64,000 nt of DNA, taken from contig WYBU01000006.1 of NCBI GenBank assembly GCA_011525745.1, positions 1 through 64,000 on the forward strand. Direction: 5' to 3'. Origin of the DNA: Planctomycetaceae bacterium. Its GTDB lineage: Bacteria > Planctomycetota > Phycisphaerae > UBA1845 > UTPLA1. Positions within the stretch are counted from its first letter, which is position 1, and the number at the start of each line of letters is the position of its first letter. A model generated the notes under the pieces. It was given only the letters and a program-made list of their open reading frames with translations, did no database searches and was not told where the DNA came from. Position numbers and translations under genes: made by a program. Below, in pieces: positions 1 to 8,072 of this stretch.

Positions 1-130
1 GAGTGTCAATCCGGCGGCGCGAAAGTCGAAGGCTCAAGGTCCAAAGAAAACGCCGAAGCATCGACGCATCGAAACGTCACAACGTCGAGACGAGCGAACA
101 GGGAGCAGGGAACAGAGTTATCGGGTGCGT

Positions 131-1075
131 GCTGTTTCGTGTTCCCCACGCCCTCACCCCGGCCCTCTTCCGGGGAGGCAGACCGCTTGCTTGCGCAGCG
201 CGGCTCGGATCCCGGGGGAGATTGGGGGCAGCGGAGCAGGTGAAAAAAACGAGCCGCGAGGCGCCGGGCGGGCGGAATCCGCTCGCTGACGATTCGCGGC
301 TCGGATTCGCACGGGCAACATGCCCGTGCCACGCGAATCACAGCCGGGGGCGGCTGTACTACATGCAGACCCTCACCCCGGCCCTCTTCCGGGGAGGCAG
401 AGGCAGACCGCTTGCTCACGCAGCGCGGCTCGGATCCCGGGGGAGAGTGGGGGCAGCGGAGCAGGTGAAAAAAAACGAGCCGCGAACCGCCGGGCAGGCG
501 GAATCCGCTCGCTGACGATTCGCGGCTCGGATTCGCACGGGCACAACACCGTCGCGCAGGCGAAACCCGCTCGCTGACGATTCGCGGCTCGGATTCGCAC
601 GGGCAACATGCCCGTGCCACGCGAATCACAGCCGGGGGCGGCGGTGCCACATGCCACAGCCGGGGGCGGCTGTGCTACATTCAGACCCTCACCCCGGCCC
701 GCTTCAGGGGAGGGAGAGGCAGACCGCTTGCTCACGCAGCGCGGCTCGGATCCCGGGGGAGGAGTGGGGGCAGCGGAGCAGGTGAAAAAAACGAGCCGCG
801 TAGCGCCGGGCGGGCGTTCCGCTCGCTGACGCTTCGCGGCTCGGATTCGCACGGGCACAACACCGTCGCGCAGGCGGAATCCGCTCGCCGTCGCTTCGCG
901 GCTCGGATTCGCACGGGCACAACACCGTCGCGCAGGCGGAATCCGCTCGCCGTCGCTTCGCGGCTCGGATTCGCACGGGCAACATGCCCGTGCCACGCGA
1001 ATCACAGCCGGGGGCGGCTGTGCTACATGCAGACCCTCACGCCGGCCCTCTCTCCAGGGGGAGAGGGAGACGACT
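131..1075. repeat. Repeat-filled region without genes
   Basis: No credible gene is seen in positions 1-1075. The stretch is a mosaic of repeated blocks. One block (about 197-260, 420-483 and 736-800) holds a run of A residues after a GC-rich stretch. A second carries the palindrome ACGGGCAACATGCCCGT (near 311, 597 and 974) followed by GCCACGCGAATCACAG. A 62-bp unit is perfectly tandem at 832-893 and 894-955. Open frames here differ only by repeat content and are Arg/Pro/Ser rich on both strands, which argues against coding. Confidence 0.8.
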
Positions 1076-4000
1076 TCACATCCCGCCGTATTCGTTCAAC
1101 TCCGGCGCCAGGATGCGATCGATCCGGTTCTTGCAGGCCGTCAGGTGCGCGGCCGAAGCGAAGTCGAGCTTGGCCGAGTTGTTCACCGCCCCGATCTGCT
1201 CACCCAGCTCGCGCAGCGACTGCTGCACCATCGCGTGCAAATCCGCCGACAGCGCTGCGCCCGGCGGCGTTCGCACGAGCGGCTCGACCAGGTTCAGGTA
1301 CTCGCGCTGCAACGACCGGCGGATGCTCGACACAAACGGCGACGCATCGCTCCAGTTGTTCCCCGTGGCGCGCTTCACGTCCGTCACGTCGGCCCAGCAG
1401 GCCGTCCGAATTCGCTGGAGATACTCGGCGACCGTGAAGCGGTCGGCGCTGCCGCTCTTCAGCTCGGCGTCGTGAATCCGCCGCAGCGTGTTGGGGAACA
1501 GCCGGTCGAAGAGCTGCCACCATTGCAGGACGCCGATGAGATCGTGAATCGGGAAATCGACGGTGAAGCTGACGGACGAGCCGGCGTGCCACCAGCGCGG
1601 CGCCGCCAGATGGTTCAGCAGATCGGGCGAGAAGCGGAAGAACTCGTCGCGGAACAGGTTCTTCTCGATGAACGCCAGCGCCTCGCGCTGCGTCTTCGGA
1701 TCGACCAGCTCGAACGGCGGCTTGCTGTCCGGATCGCCGCGATGCGCCCGGTTGACGTGCTGCCCGCCGATGTAGCGGCCGACGTACTCGAAGATGGTCG
1801 CCTTCTCGAACAGCAGTTGCACGAACGTGTTGCGCAAGTGGTACCAGCTTTCCTGGTCGCGCACCGCCCAGTCGAGAATCGTGTCCATCCGCGCATCGAC
1901 CAGCTCGATGCGCGTTCGCGCCCAGTCGATCGGATCGGCGCCCATGTCGAAGCGGTTGCTGCGCGGATCGGGACTGATGAACGTCGTGTCTTCATCCGTC
2001 GCATACGCCAGCTCGGGCTGATTGCAGCGCGACGCGATCGCCTGAAGCATCGCCGCCTCGGCCGGATTGACGCCCGGCATCGCCGGCGCAGGTCGCGCAC
2101 CGCTCGCGGGCGGTTGGCCGCCCGGTCCGGCGAGCGTGATCGTCCCGCCGGATTCGATCATCTTGCGCACGTCGGGCGGAAGCTGATCGAGCACTTCCTG
2201 CGGCACCTGGGCGCCGGCGACTGAAATCTGAGCAGCGGACGGCTGATCGGCCGGACCGCCCTTGTCAGCGATTGCGACTTCGGCAGGCTTGGCGGCTGCG
2301 CCGGCGTCGGCCTTGCCGGGCGCGGCGGGCTTGTCCTTGGCGTCGGTCGGCTTCTTGTCTTTTTCGGCGCCGGCGTAGTTGCCGTCGGCGGGAGCGTAGC
2401 CGTACTCGATCGCCCAGAAGTCGTACGGGCCGATGGTCGGCGTGACGAAGTTGCCCTCGGCCGGGCGGTCCTTGAAGAACAGCACCGGGTTGTAATCCAT
2501 GACCGATCCGGTCGTGGCCTGGCCGCGCTCCTTGCGATCGCGAATCTGCGCGATGGTCCAGACCGAGCTGGCCTTGAAGTTGTGCCGCAGGCCGAGCGTG
2601 TGCCCGACTTCGTGCATCACGACCTCTTTGACGACGTCGTACAGGAACCGCTCGATGACCTCGGGCGGTTGGCCGGCGAGCATCGCGCCGCCGAAGGCGA
2701 GCTGATGTTTCATGCCTTCGGCGTAGTCGCAGCCGTGCAGGCCGCGTTCTCGCATGCGTTCGCGCAGGGCTTCGCGCATGGCGCCGTGCTGATCGCCGCC
2801 GTGAACGAACTGCTCCCAGTCGCGGCTCGATCGCTTCCATTGCGGGAAGCGTCGGAGGAACTCCGACAGCGTCGGGTCGTCGGTCTTGAGCGTCAGCGCC
2901 GAAGTGGGCAACTGATTCTGAAGGCTCTGCTCGAAGTAGCGCACCATCGAGTCGTCGAAGATGATGTCCGCGTCGTAAATTTGCCCGGTGAACGGATTGG
3001 CCCGGTGCGGTCCCATGGCGAAGCCGGCGCCGGTGACGATCCAGCGGAAGAAGCTGTAGCGCATGTCCTCGGGATCGAGGTCTTTCCACTCGTTGTCGTC
3101 GGTCTGTTGCCGCACTTCAACGGCGTTGGCGAAGCCGACCTTCTCATACGCTTTGTTCCATTCGAGGATGCCGTCGCGCACCGCCTTGCGGAAGCGCACG
3201 GGCACGGTCTTTTCGATGTAGAACACGATCGGCTGGCGCGGCTCGCAGATCGGCAGGCTGGGATCGCGCTTGACCAGATGCCAACGGTCGATGAAGCGGT
3301 TGAACAGATCGCGCGCATCGGTCGGTTTCGACCAGTCCTGATGAGCGGTCAGGAAATAACCCACGCGATCGTCGGCGATGCGCGGCTGATAGTCGCTGGC
3401 CGGCAGCTTCCAGAAGCTGAAGTGGACCATCTTCTTCTCATACGAGCCGGGCGGCGAGGCGGCGGCCATCGCCAGTTCCACGCCGATCTCGACGTTCAGC
3501 GGGAACGTCTTCTTTTTCGTCCACTTGCTCAGCGACGGATTGACGCCGCCACCCATGCCGAAGCCCATCCCGGGCATGAACGACATCCACGAGATGTCGG
3601 CGAAGTTGCTCTTGAGCATCGCACCCAGGTCGATGACGGGATCGCCGTTGGCGGTGCGCGTCACGAGCGGCTGGGCGGTGCGGATGCGCTCGGGATAGGT
3701 GCGCTGCACGACGTCGGCGACGGTGCTGCTGGCGGGAGCGGTGTAGAGCGTCTCGGGTTCGATCAGCAGAAGCTGTTTGTCGAGCAGCTCCCAGCGAACG
3801 ACGCGCTCCTCCAACGGAAAGCCGGTGAAGAACCCGCCGCCGGAGACGCTGATCGACAGCATGAACTGCTCTCCCAGGAACGAGGCCGGGATCTGGCAGA
3901 GCAGCTTCTCGGAGTCCTTGTCCTTTGTGCCGGGCGGATAGAACCACAGCGTAAACAGGCCGGCCTGGCTGGTCATGCCCTTGGTCACATCTTCGAATTT

Positions 4001-4171
4001 GGGCAGACCGGACTCGTCGCCGCCGGGGGCGGTGGTCGTCGCGCCGGCGGCCATCGCGATGACCTGGTTGAGGTCGATGGCCTGATCGGGCTTGGGCGGG
4101 TCGGCCAGCGTGGCCGCCACGCCGCCGGCCAGGACGACGGCCGTGAGGCAACACAATGCGCGGGATTTCAT
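1076..4171 (-). CDS. Secreted zinc-dependent metalloprotease (DUF5117/DUF4953 type)
   Basis: Predicted exported metzincin-like protease of 1031 aa. The start at 4171 is chosen because AAGGAG lies just upstream and the protein then opens with a signal peptide (MKSRALCCLTAVVLAGG, Ala-rich cleavage region around residue 22). The zinc site HEVGHTLGLRH begins at about residue 520 (H520, E521, H524, H530), the extended HExxHxxGxxH form. The layout resembles the large zinc-dependent metalloproteases with DUF5117 and DUF4953 domains. A low-complexity Ala/Lys/Pro/Gly stretch of roughly 110 residues (about 600-710) interrupts the region after the active site. Substrate is unknown. The 3' end directly abuts the repeat block. 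The family call rests on the motif and overall layout from memory. Confidence 0.88.
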   Translation of the reverse strand: MKSRALCCLTAVVLAGGVAATLADPPKPDQAIDLNQVIAMAAGATTTAPGGDESGLPKFEDVTKGMTSQAGLFTLWFYPPGTKDKDSEKLLCQIPASFLGEQFMLSISVSGGGFFTGFPLEERVVRWELLDKQLLLIEPETLYTAPASSTVADVVQRTYPERIRTAQPLVTRTANGDPVIDLGAMLKSNFADISWMSFMPGMGFGMGGGVNPSLSKWTKKKTFPLNVEIGVELAMAAASPPGSYEKKMVHFSFWKLPASDYQPRIADDRVGYFLTAHQDWSKPTDARDLFNRFIDRWHLVKRDPSLPICEPRQPIVFYIEKTVPVRFRKAVRDGILEWNKAYEKVGFANAVEVRQQTDDNEWKDLDPEDMRYSFFRWIVTGAGFAMGPHRANPFTGQIYDADIIFDDSMVRYFEQSLQNQLPTSALTLKTDDPTLSEFLRRFPQWKRSSRDWEQFVHGGDQHGAMREALRERMRERGLHGCDYAEGMKHQLAFGGAMLAGQPPEVIERFLYDVVKEVVMHEVGHTLGLRHNFKASSVWTIAQIRDRKERGQATTGSVMDYNPVLFFKDRPAEGNFVTPTIGPYDFWAIEYGYAPADGNYAGAEKDKKPTDAKDKPAAPGKADAGAAAKPAEVAIADKGGPADQPSAAQISVAGAQVPQEVLDQLPPDVRKMIESGGTITLAGPGGQPPASGARPAPAMPGVNPAEAAMLQAIASRCNQPELAYATDEDTTFISPDPRSNRFDMGADPIDWARTRIELVDARMDTILDWAVRDQESWYHLRNTFVQLLFEKATIFEYVGRYIGGQHVNRAHRGDPDSKPPFELVDPKTQREALAFIEKNLFRDEFFRFSPDLLNHLAAPRWWHAGSSVSFTVDFPIHDLIGVLQWWQLFDRLFPNTLRRIHDAELKSGSADRFTVAEYLQRIRTACWADVTDVKRATGNNWSDASPFVSSIRRSLQREYLNLVEPLVRTPPGAALSADLHAMVQQSLRELGEQIGAVNNSAKLDFASAAHLTACKNRIDRILAPELNEYGGM

Positions 4172-4722
4172 GGAGTCTCTCCTTGATTGGGTTGAAGAGG
4201 GACAGGGCGCAGCGTCCCAATGACGCCGCGACGATGCACTGGGAATTGCGCCGGGCCGTGCGGCGGCACGGACGGGCGATTGGGGCGTAGCGCGGTCTCC
4301 CGGCTCGCAATGGGGTTCATAAGGTACGGTCGTCCCGAAATGGCCGCACCGTATACAACGCAATTGAAGCACAAGCCGCACGAAAGTGGGAGGGGGAAAG
4401 TTGAAAGATGAAAGTTGAAAGATGAAAGTCGAAAGTCGAAAAAAAAACGTCGAAACAAATCCAGGGAAGAAAGCGGCGAAACGGCGGGGCGGGGCTTCCG
4501 CTCTTTGACGCCTGACCTCACGCGGACGGGGGTTTCGCGGCTTGGATTCGCACGGGCAGGACGCCCGTGCCACGCGAATCACAGTCGGGCGGCTGTGCTA
4601 CATGCCACAGCCGGTGGCGGCTGTGCTACATGCGAACCCTCACCCCGGCCCTCTCCAATGGAGGGAGAGGGGGAGTCGGCGACATCACGGCCGGGGGCGT
4701 TTGTCCCACATCATCGCGGGGC
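4172..4722. other. Intergenic region with repeats
   Basis: About 550 bp without a supported gene. The right half (4540-4700) repeats the window-start elements: the palindrome ACGGGCAGGACGCCCGT, then GCCACGCGAATCACAGTC, then a copy of the ACCCTCACCCCGGCCCTCTC block. A short direct repeat (GTTGAAAGATGAAA-like, near 4398-4430) is also present. Confidence 0.6.
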
Positions 4723-4920
4723 TTATGAGCCGGTCAGGCCGGTCAGACCCGTCAATGCCGTGTCGCCGAACAGGCCATTGAGCAACTGCACCAGAACGAC
4801 GTTCACAATCGTCTGAAACAGCGTGAAGCTGAAGCTGATGAACGTCTCGACAGAGCCGAGGAAGATATCCAGCAGGGCCAGTACGACTTCGTCCTGAAAG
4901 TTGATGTCGGTTCCGTTCAT
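4723..4920 (-). CDS. Small hydrophobic protein, function unknown
   Basis: A 65-aa open frame rich in Leu, Val, Phe and Ile, with one long hydrophobic segment (about residues 12-50) and a Gly/Thr/Leu-rich tail (TGLTGLTGS). A purine-rich GGGTAGGA lies upstream of the ATG at 4920. The composition is unlike the Arg/Pro/Ala translations of nearby noncoding DNA, which favours a real membrane-associated peptide. It stands alone on the minus strand downstream of the toxin-antitoxin locus. No family is recognised. Confidence 0.45.
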   Translation of the reverse strand: MNGTDINFQDEVVLALLDIFLGSVETFISFSFTLFQTIVNVVLVQLLNGLFGDTALTGLTGLTGS

Positions 4921-5085
4921 GGCGCATTCCTACCCTTTCCGATTTTGCCCCATTCGCTCCAATGGATGATACCGCCGACCCCCCGCCGCGGATGCGGTAA
5001 AACCGGCGCTGCAATCGACTCCAAGCCGGTACCGCGGAAAGGGCTTGTAGCGACCCCGCTTGAACTCATGAGGGCGGCAAGCCGA

Positions 5086-5486
5086 TTACCATCGTTCAAG
5101 AACCAAGCCTGGAACGCGCTGGAATTCCCTGATGTTTGCAGTCGCCAGCGCGTGACCGTGCGCCAAACACGACGCCGCAGGCCAGAGGTCGTGCGCGCCG
5201 ATCACAATTCCCGCCGCGGCCAACTCGGCCCAAACCCGCGCATGCACCCGCGCCGTTGTCAGATCGATCTCAAGTAACGGAACGTTGAAATCACCGCTTC
5301 AACAAAGGCAGAGCGCTTCATGCGGACCGACTCGCTTGTGGCACGGAAAACGCCGTGCAAAAGCTCGCTGACCGAGATAACGGACAGGAAGAACTCCTCA
5401 TCCTCACGCCCGGAAATTCTCTGCGCAACGTCGATCTTGCGACGCTCACATTCGATCAATACGCTGGCGTCCAGGATTATTCCCAT
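5086..5486 (-). pseudogene. VapC-like PIN toxin, frameshifted
   Basis: The first frame from ATG 5486 reads MGIILDASVLIECER...SVISVSELLHGVF...AVISTF, then leaves the family pattern and stops at 5259. A second frame picks up at about 5280 with VPLLEIDLTTARVHARVW, GAHDLWPAA, TANIREFQRVPGL and ends at a stop at 5086-5088. Joined, the two give a normal PIN-domain RNase of about 130 aa with acidic positions in LDAS, SELLHG and GAHDL. One insertion or a two-base deletion near 5280 would restore the frame. Upstream lies the antitoxin-like gene, overlapping by 10 bp. Either the toxin is inactivated or the base is a sequencing error. Confidence 0.75.
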
Positions 5487-5683
5487 GCGGTCGGCCGCGC
5501 CTCGTGCTGAACGCTTGATTGAATCACGGAGATGTCCTGGGCGAAACAGTCCGCCTCATCGCTGCTCAGGTGCGGCAGCGCTTCAAGCAGCCGCGGCAGG
5601 TCACCCAGCGTAAGGCCGGTGGCGGCCGACACGCAGGCGCCCCCACTTTGAGGGTTGACTTCTTGCTCGTTGGATGCTGGCAT
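5477..5683 (-). CDS. Antitoxin-like small protein paired with VapC
   Basis: A 68-aa protein starting at ATG 5683, with GGGAAG seven bases upstream. Its centre (GLTLGDLPRLLEALPHLSSDEADCFAQDI) is an acidic, leucine-rich helical stretch, resembling the small proteins often encoded immediately before PIN-domain toxins. It overlaps the start of the frameshifted vapC-like gene by 10 bp, so the two were probably translated together. If the toxin is dead, this would be an orphan antitoxin. No clear DNA-binding fold is seen in the short N-terminus, so its class is uncertain. Confidence 0.6.
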   Translation of the reverse strand: MPASNEQEVNPQSGGACVSAATGLTLGDLPRLLEALPHLSSDEADCFAQDISVIQSSVQHEARPTAWE

Positions 5684-5745
5684 GAGTGAACTTCCCACGG
5701 CGGTTCCCGTGTCTCTTATCATTATATGGTACAGGTTTTGGCCTT

Positions 5746-7131
5746 TCACCAATCCCTCGGCGGATTCACGCGGTGCACCGGCCGGCCGGTCGCCTCGTCC
5801 CGGCACTTCATCCAAAGCTGGCAGCGCACCTGGCGATGATGCCGGTCCAGCGCCTCGCACACGTTCGTGTACTTGCAGGCGTGATAGGCGCGGCCCTCGC
5901 GCACCTTCACCGGCCAGAACGGATCGGCCAGCAGCCCGCGGGCCATGCCGATCAGGTCGCCCCAGCCCTCGCGCAGCAGCGTCTCGGCCAGCTCGAACGT
6001 GTTGATCTTGCCGGCGATGATCGTCGGCGTGTCGAAACCGGCCAGGCGCACGGCGCGGCGGATGGCGGCGGCGTTGCGGCGGTTGATCTCGGCGTTCTCG
6101 TCGGACATCGGCATGCACATGTGGCCGCTGTGGCCGGTGTAGGGATAGGCGGCCTCGCCGATCTTCGGTTGCTGGGCGTCCTCGAACTTGCCGCCGCGCG
6201 AGATGCTGATGAAGTCGATGCCGGCGCGAGCGAAATCGACGGCGAACCGGCAGGCGTCGTCGACGGTGCTGCCGCCGTCGATGTCCTCGCTGCTCAGGAA
6301 GCGCAGGCCGACCATGAAGTCGCGGCCGACTTCCCGGCGGACGGCCTCGATGACCATCAGCGGCAGGCGGACGCGGTTTTCGAGCGACCGGCCTCCGAAT
6401 TCGTCCGTGCGCGGATTGCGGGCCGAGAGGAACGACGACATCGTGTAGGCGTGTGCGAAATGCAACTCGACGCCGTCGTAGCCGGCCAGTCGGGCGCGGC
6501 GCGCGGCGGCGGCAAACAGTCCCGGCAGGGCGAGCACCTCGTCGCGCGACAGATCGGAGATGAGCTGGCGATAGCCGTGCTGATATTCGTGCCATTCGCG
6601 CGGCGTCAGCAGGCGGCGCAGCTCGTCGTCGGACATTTCATCGACGCGGGCGTAAGGGCCGCCGCGTTTCTTGAGATGCGCGAGGTAGGCCGTCGGATTG
6701 CGCCGCGCGATCTTGAGGAAGTCGATGATCTGCGGGATGACCTTCGACGGGCTGATGTCGTGAATTCGCGCGGCCAGGTCGCGCAGCGCCGGGATGTAGC
6801 GGTCGTGGCCGATGCGCATCAGCGGACCGCTGGCGATGTCGCGGATGCCGATGGCCTCGAGGACGATCATGCCCGGCTCGCCGCGGGCGTACGTGAGGTA
6901 GCGTTCGACGACGTCGGGCGTGACTTCGCCTTCTTCGTTGCTCAGCCAGGTGACCATCGCCGGCAACCAGACGCGATTGGCGAGCGTGACGTTGTTGATG
7001 CGCAGCGGCGAAAACAGCAGCGAGCGTTTGGGGTCGAGGCGCTCGATCGGCGCGGCGAGGTCGACGTGATCGGCGACCTGCAACGGGCGCAGGCGGGCGT
7101 CGAGATCGGTCGCGGCGGCGGATGGCCTCAT
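5746..7131 (-). CDS. Old yellow enzyme-family NADH:flavin oxidoreductase
   Basis: A 461-aa FMN-binding TIM-barrel oxidoreductase. It opens the barrel with LFSPLRINNVTLANRVWLPAMVTW, and carries GYDGVELHFAHAYTMSSFLS (substrate-site His), NPRTDEFGGRSLENRVRLP and GDLIGMARGLLADPFWP, all hallmarks of the OYE/2,4-dienoyl-CoA reductase family. A Cys-bearing tail (CKYTNVC, then C and C) recalls the Fe-S ligands of the larger family members, but the NAD(P)H-binding half is missing, so the enzyme would resemble a stand-alone barrel plus a possible cluster. Start at ATG 7131 is by fit to the family; no strong ribosome site is seen. Substrate unknown. Confidence 0.88.
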   Translation of the reverse strand: MRPSAAATDLDARLRPLQVADHVDLAAPIERLDPKRSLLFSPLRINNVTLANRVWLPAMVTWLSNEEGEVTPDVVERYLTYARGEPGMIVLEAIGIRDIASGPLMRIGHDRYIPALRDLAARIHDISPSKVIPQIIDFLKIARRNPTAYLAHLKKRGGPYARVDEMSDDELRRLLTPREWHEYQHGYRQLISDLSRDEVLALPGLFAAAARRARLAGYDGVELHFAHAYTMSSFLSARNPRTDEFGGRSLENRVRLPLMVIEAVRREVGRDFMVGLRFLSSEDIDGGSTVDDACRFAVDFARAGIDFISISRGGKFEDAQQPKIGEAAYPYTGHSGHMCMPMSDENAEINRRNAAAIRRAVRLAGFDTPTIIAGKINTFELAETLLREGWGDLIGMARGLLADPFWPVKVREGRAYHACKYTNVCEALDRHHRQVRCQLWMKCRDEATGRPVHRVNPPRDW

Positions 7132-7195
7132 GAGCAAAGGATATGCGATGCGGCGACGGCAGGCCAAACGGCGCAAGACGCCGGGGCGTCCGCGG

Positions 7196-7275
7196 GGAAA
7201 ACGCGACGCGTCGCTCGCACGAAGGCGAGACGCGCACATGGCGCGCGAAACGAGACGCGCGCTTCGGTAAGCGTA
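7196..7275. repeat. GAGACGCGCAC dispersed repeat
   Basis: Two degenerate copies of a repeat built on GAGACGCGC followed by a GTAAGCG-like end. The same motif recurs at about 46500-46530, 61718-61740 and, inverted, 61808-61830. It fills most of the 209-bp gap between the oxidoreductase and the YbaK-like gene. Confidence 0.55.
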
Positions 7276-7340
7276 ATACCGCCGGGTGGCCCACTGCGAG
7301 GCGGCGGGGTCGCGATGATGGGAACGAGAAAAAAAAACGC

Positions 7341-7796
7341 TCAGTTCGGCGTGATCGAAGCAACCATCGGTTCGCACACGCGCTCAAAATCCGTACGGCG
7401 CATCTTGATCGCCTCGGTGTGCGTCCCCGCCTGCATGATGAGGTAGTCGTCCTTGGCCAGTTGCGAGTCCATGATGGTCTTCATGCCGTACATGGTCCCC
7501 AGCGGCGGTTCGGCGCCGAGTTCGCAGTCGGGAAACAGGCGGCTGAGTTCCTGTTCGTCCGCGAGGCGCACCTGGGGTTCGTGCAGCAACTGAGCGACCC
7601 GGACCAGATCGACGTGCGCCGGCGCGGGAACGACGCACATCGCGTAGTCCTTTCGCCCCTTGATGATGACCGGTTTGGCCACAATGTAACCCGACACGTG
7701 CTCGGCCTGGGCCAGTTGCTGCGCCGTGTACGCGGTTGAATGCGTGTGCCGCTCGTAGCGAATGCCTTTTTCTTCGAGGAACGTGGCGAGTGACAT
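7341..7796 (-). CDS. YbaK/EbsC-type aminoacyl-tRNA deacylase domain protein
   Basis: A 151-aa single-domain protein starting at ATG 7796 behind GGGAGG. The fold pattern is that of the YbaK/ProRS-associated editing domain: MSLATFLEEKGIRYERHTHS at the start, then HVSGYIVAKPVIIKG with the catalytic-type lysine, YAMCVVPA, and a C-terminal ELGAEPPLGTMYG. Family members hydrolyse mischarged tRNAs in trans. Which aminoacyl-tRNA is edited cannot be told from sequence. It stands alone between convergent-free minus-strand genes. Confidence 0.8.
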   Translation of the reverse strand: MSLATFLEEKGIRYERHTHSTAYTAQQLAQAEHVSGYIVAKPVIIKGRKDYAMCVVPAPAHVDLVRVAQLLHEPQVRLADEQELSRLFPDCELGAEPPLGTMYGMKTIMDSQLAKDDYLIMQAGTHTEAIKMRRTDFERVCEPMVASITPN

Positions 7797-8072
7797 GATT
7801 CGAACCTCCCAGGGCGACTGATTGTGCCGAACACGCCGCAAAGCTGTGAAAGGCGGGGCGGCCTCGCGTTCTCGCGCACCGCGAAACCAGCGGTTCACGC
7901 TGGCGCACGCTCCCTCGGATCTGAATGGGCGCGAACGCGTGATCGCGCAACGCTAATGGAATGATACGCTGCGGCCAAACGACAGGCGACGAAATTCCGA
8001 TTCGGCATCGCGGCCTTCGTCCCTGCAAGTTGCGTGCCGAACAGTACCGATGCCCCCGCGACGAAGGTCGCT

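Noticed and set aside
2582-4186. Long open frame antisense to the metalloprotease
   Set aside because: High-GC antisense frame, His/Arg/Gly-rich, no ribosome site and no motif; the minus-strand gene has clear family motifs.
5270-5290. Programmed frameshift in the PIN toxin
   Set aside because: No slippery heptamer or downstream pseudoknot is evident; decay or error is simpler.
7791-7815. tRNA T-loop-like GGTTCGAAT on the minus strand
   Set aside because: It is the ribosome site region of the YbaK-like gene; no acceptor, D or anticodon stems fit.
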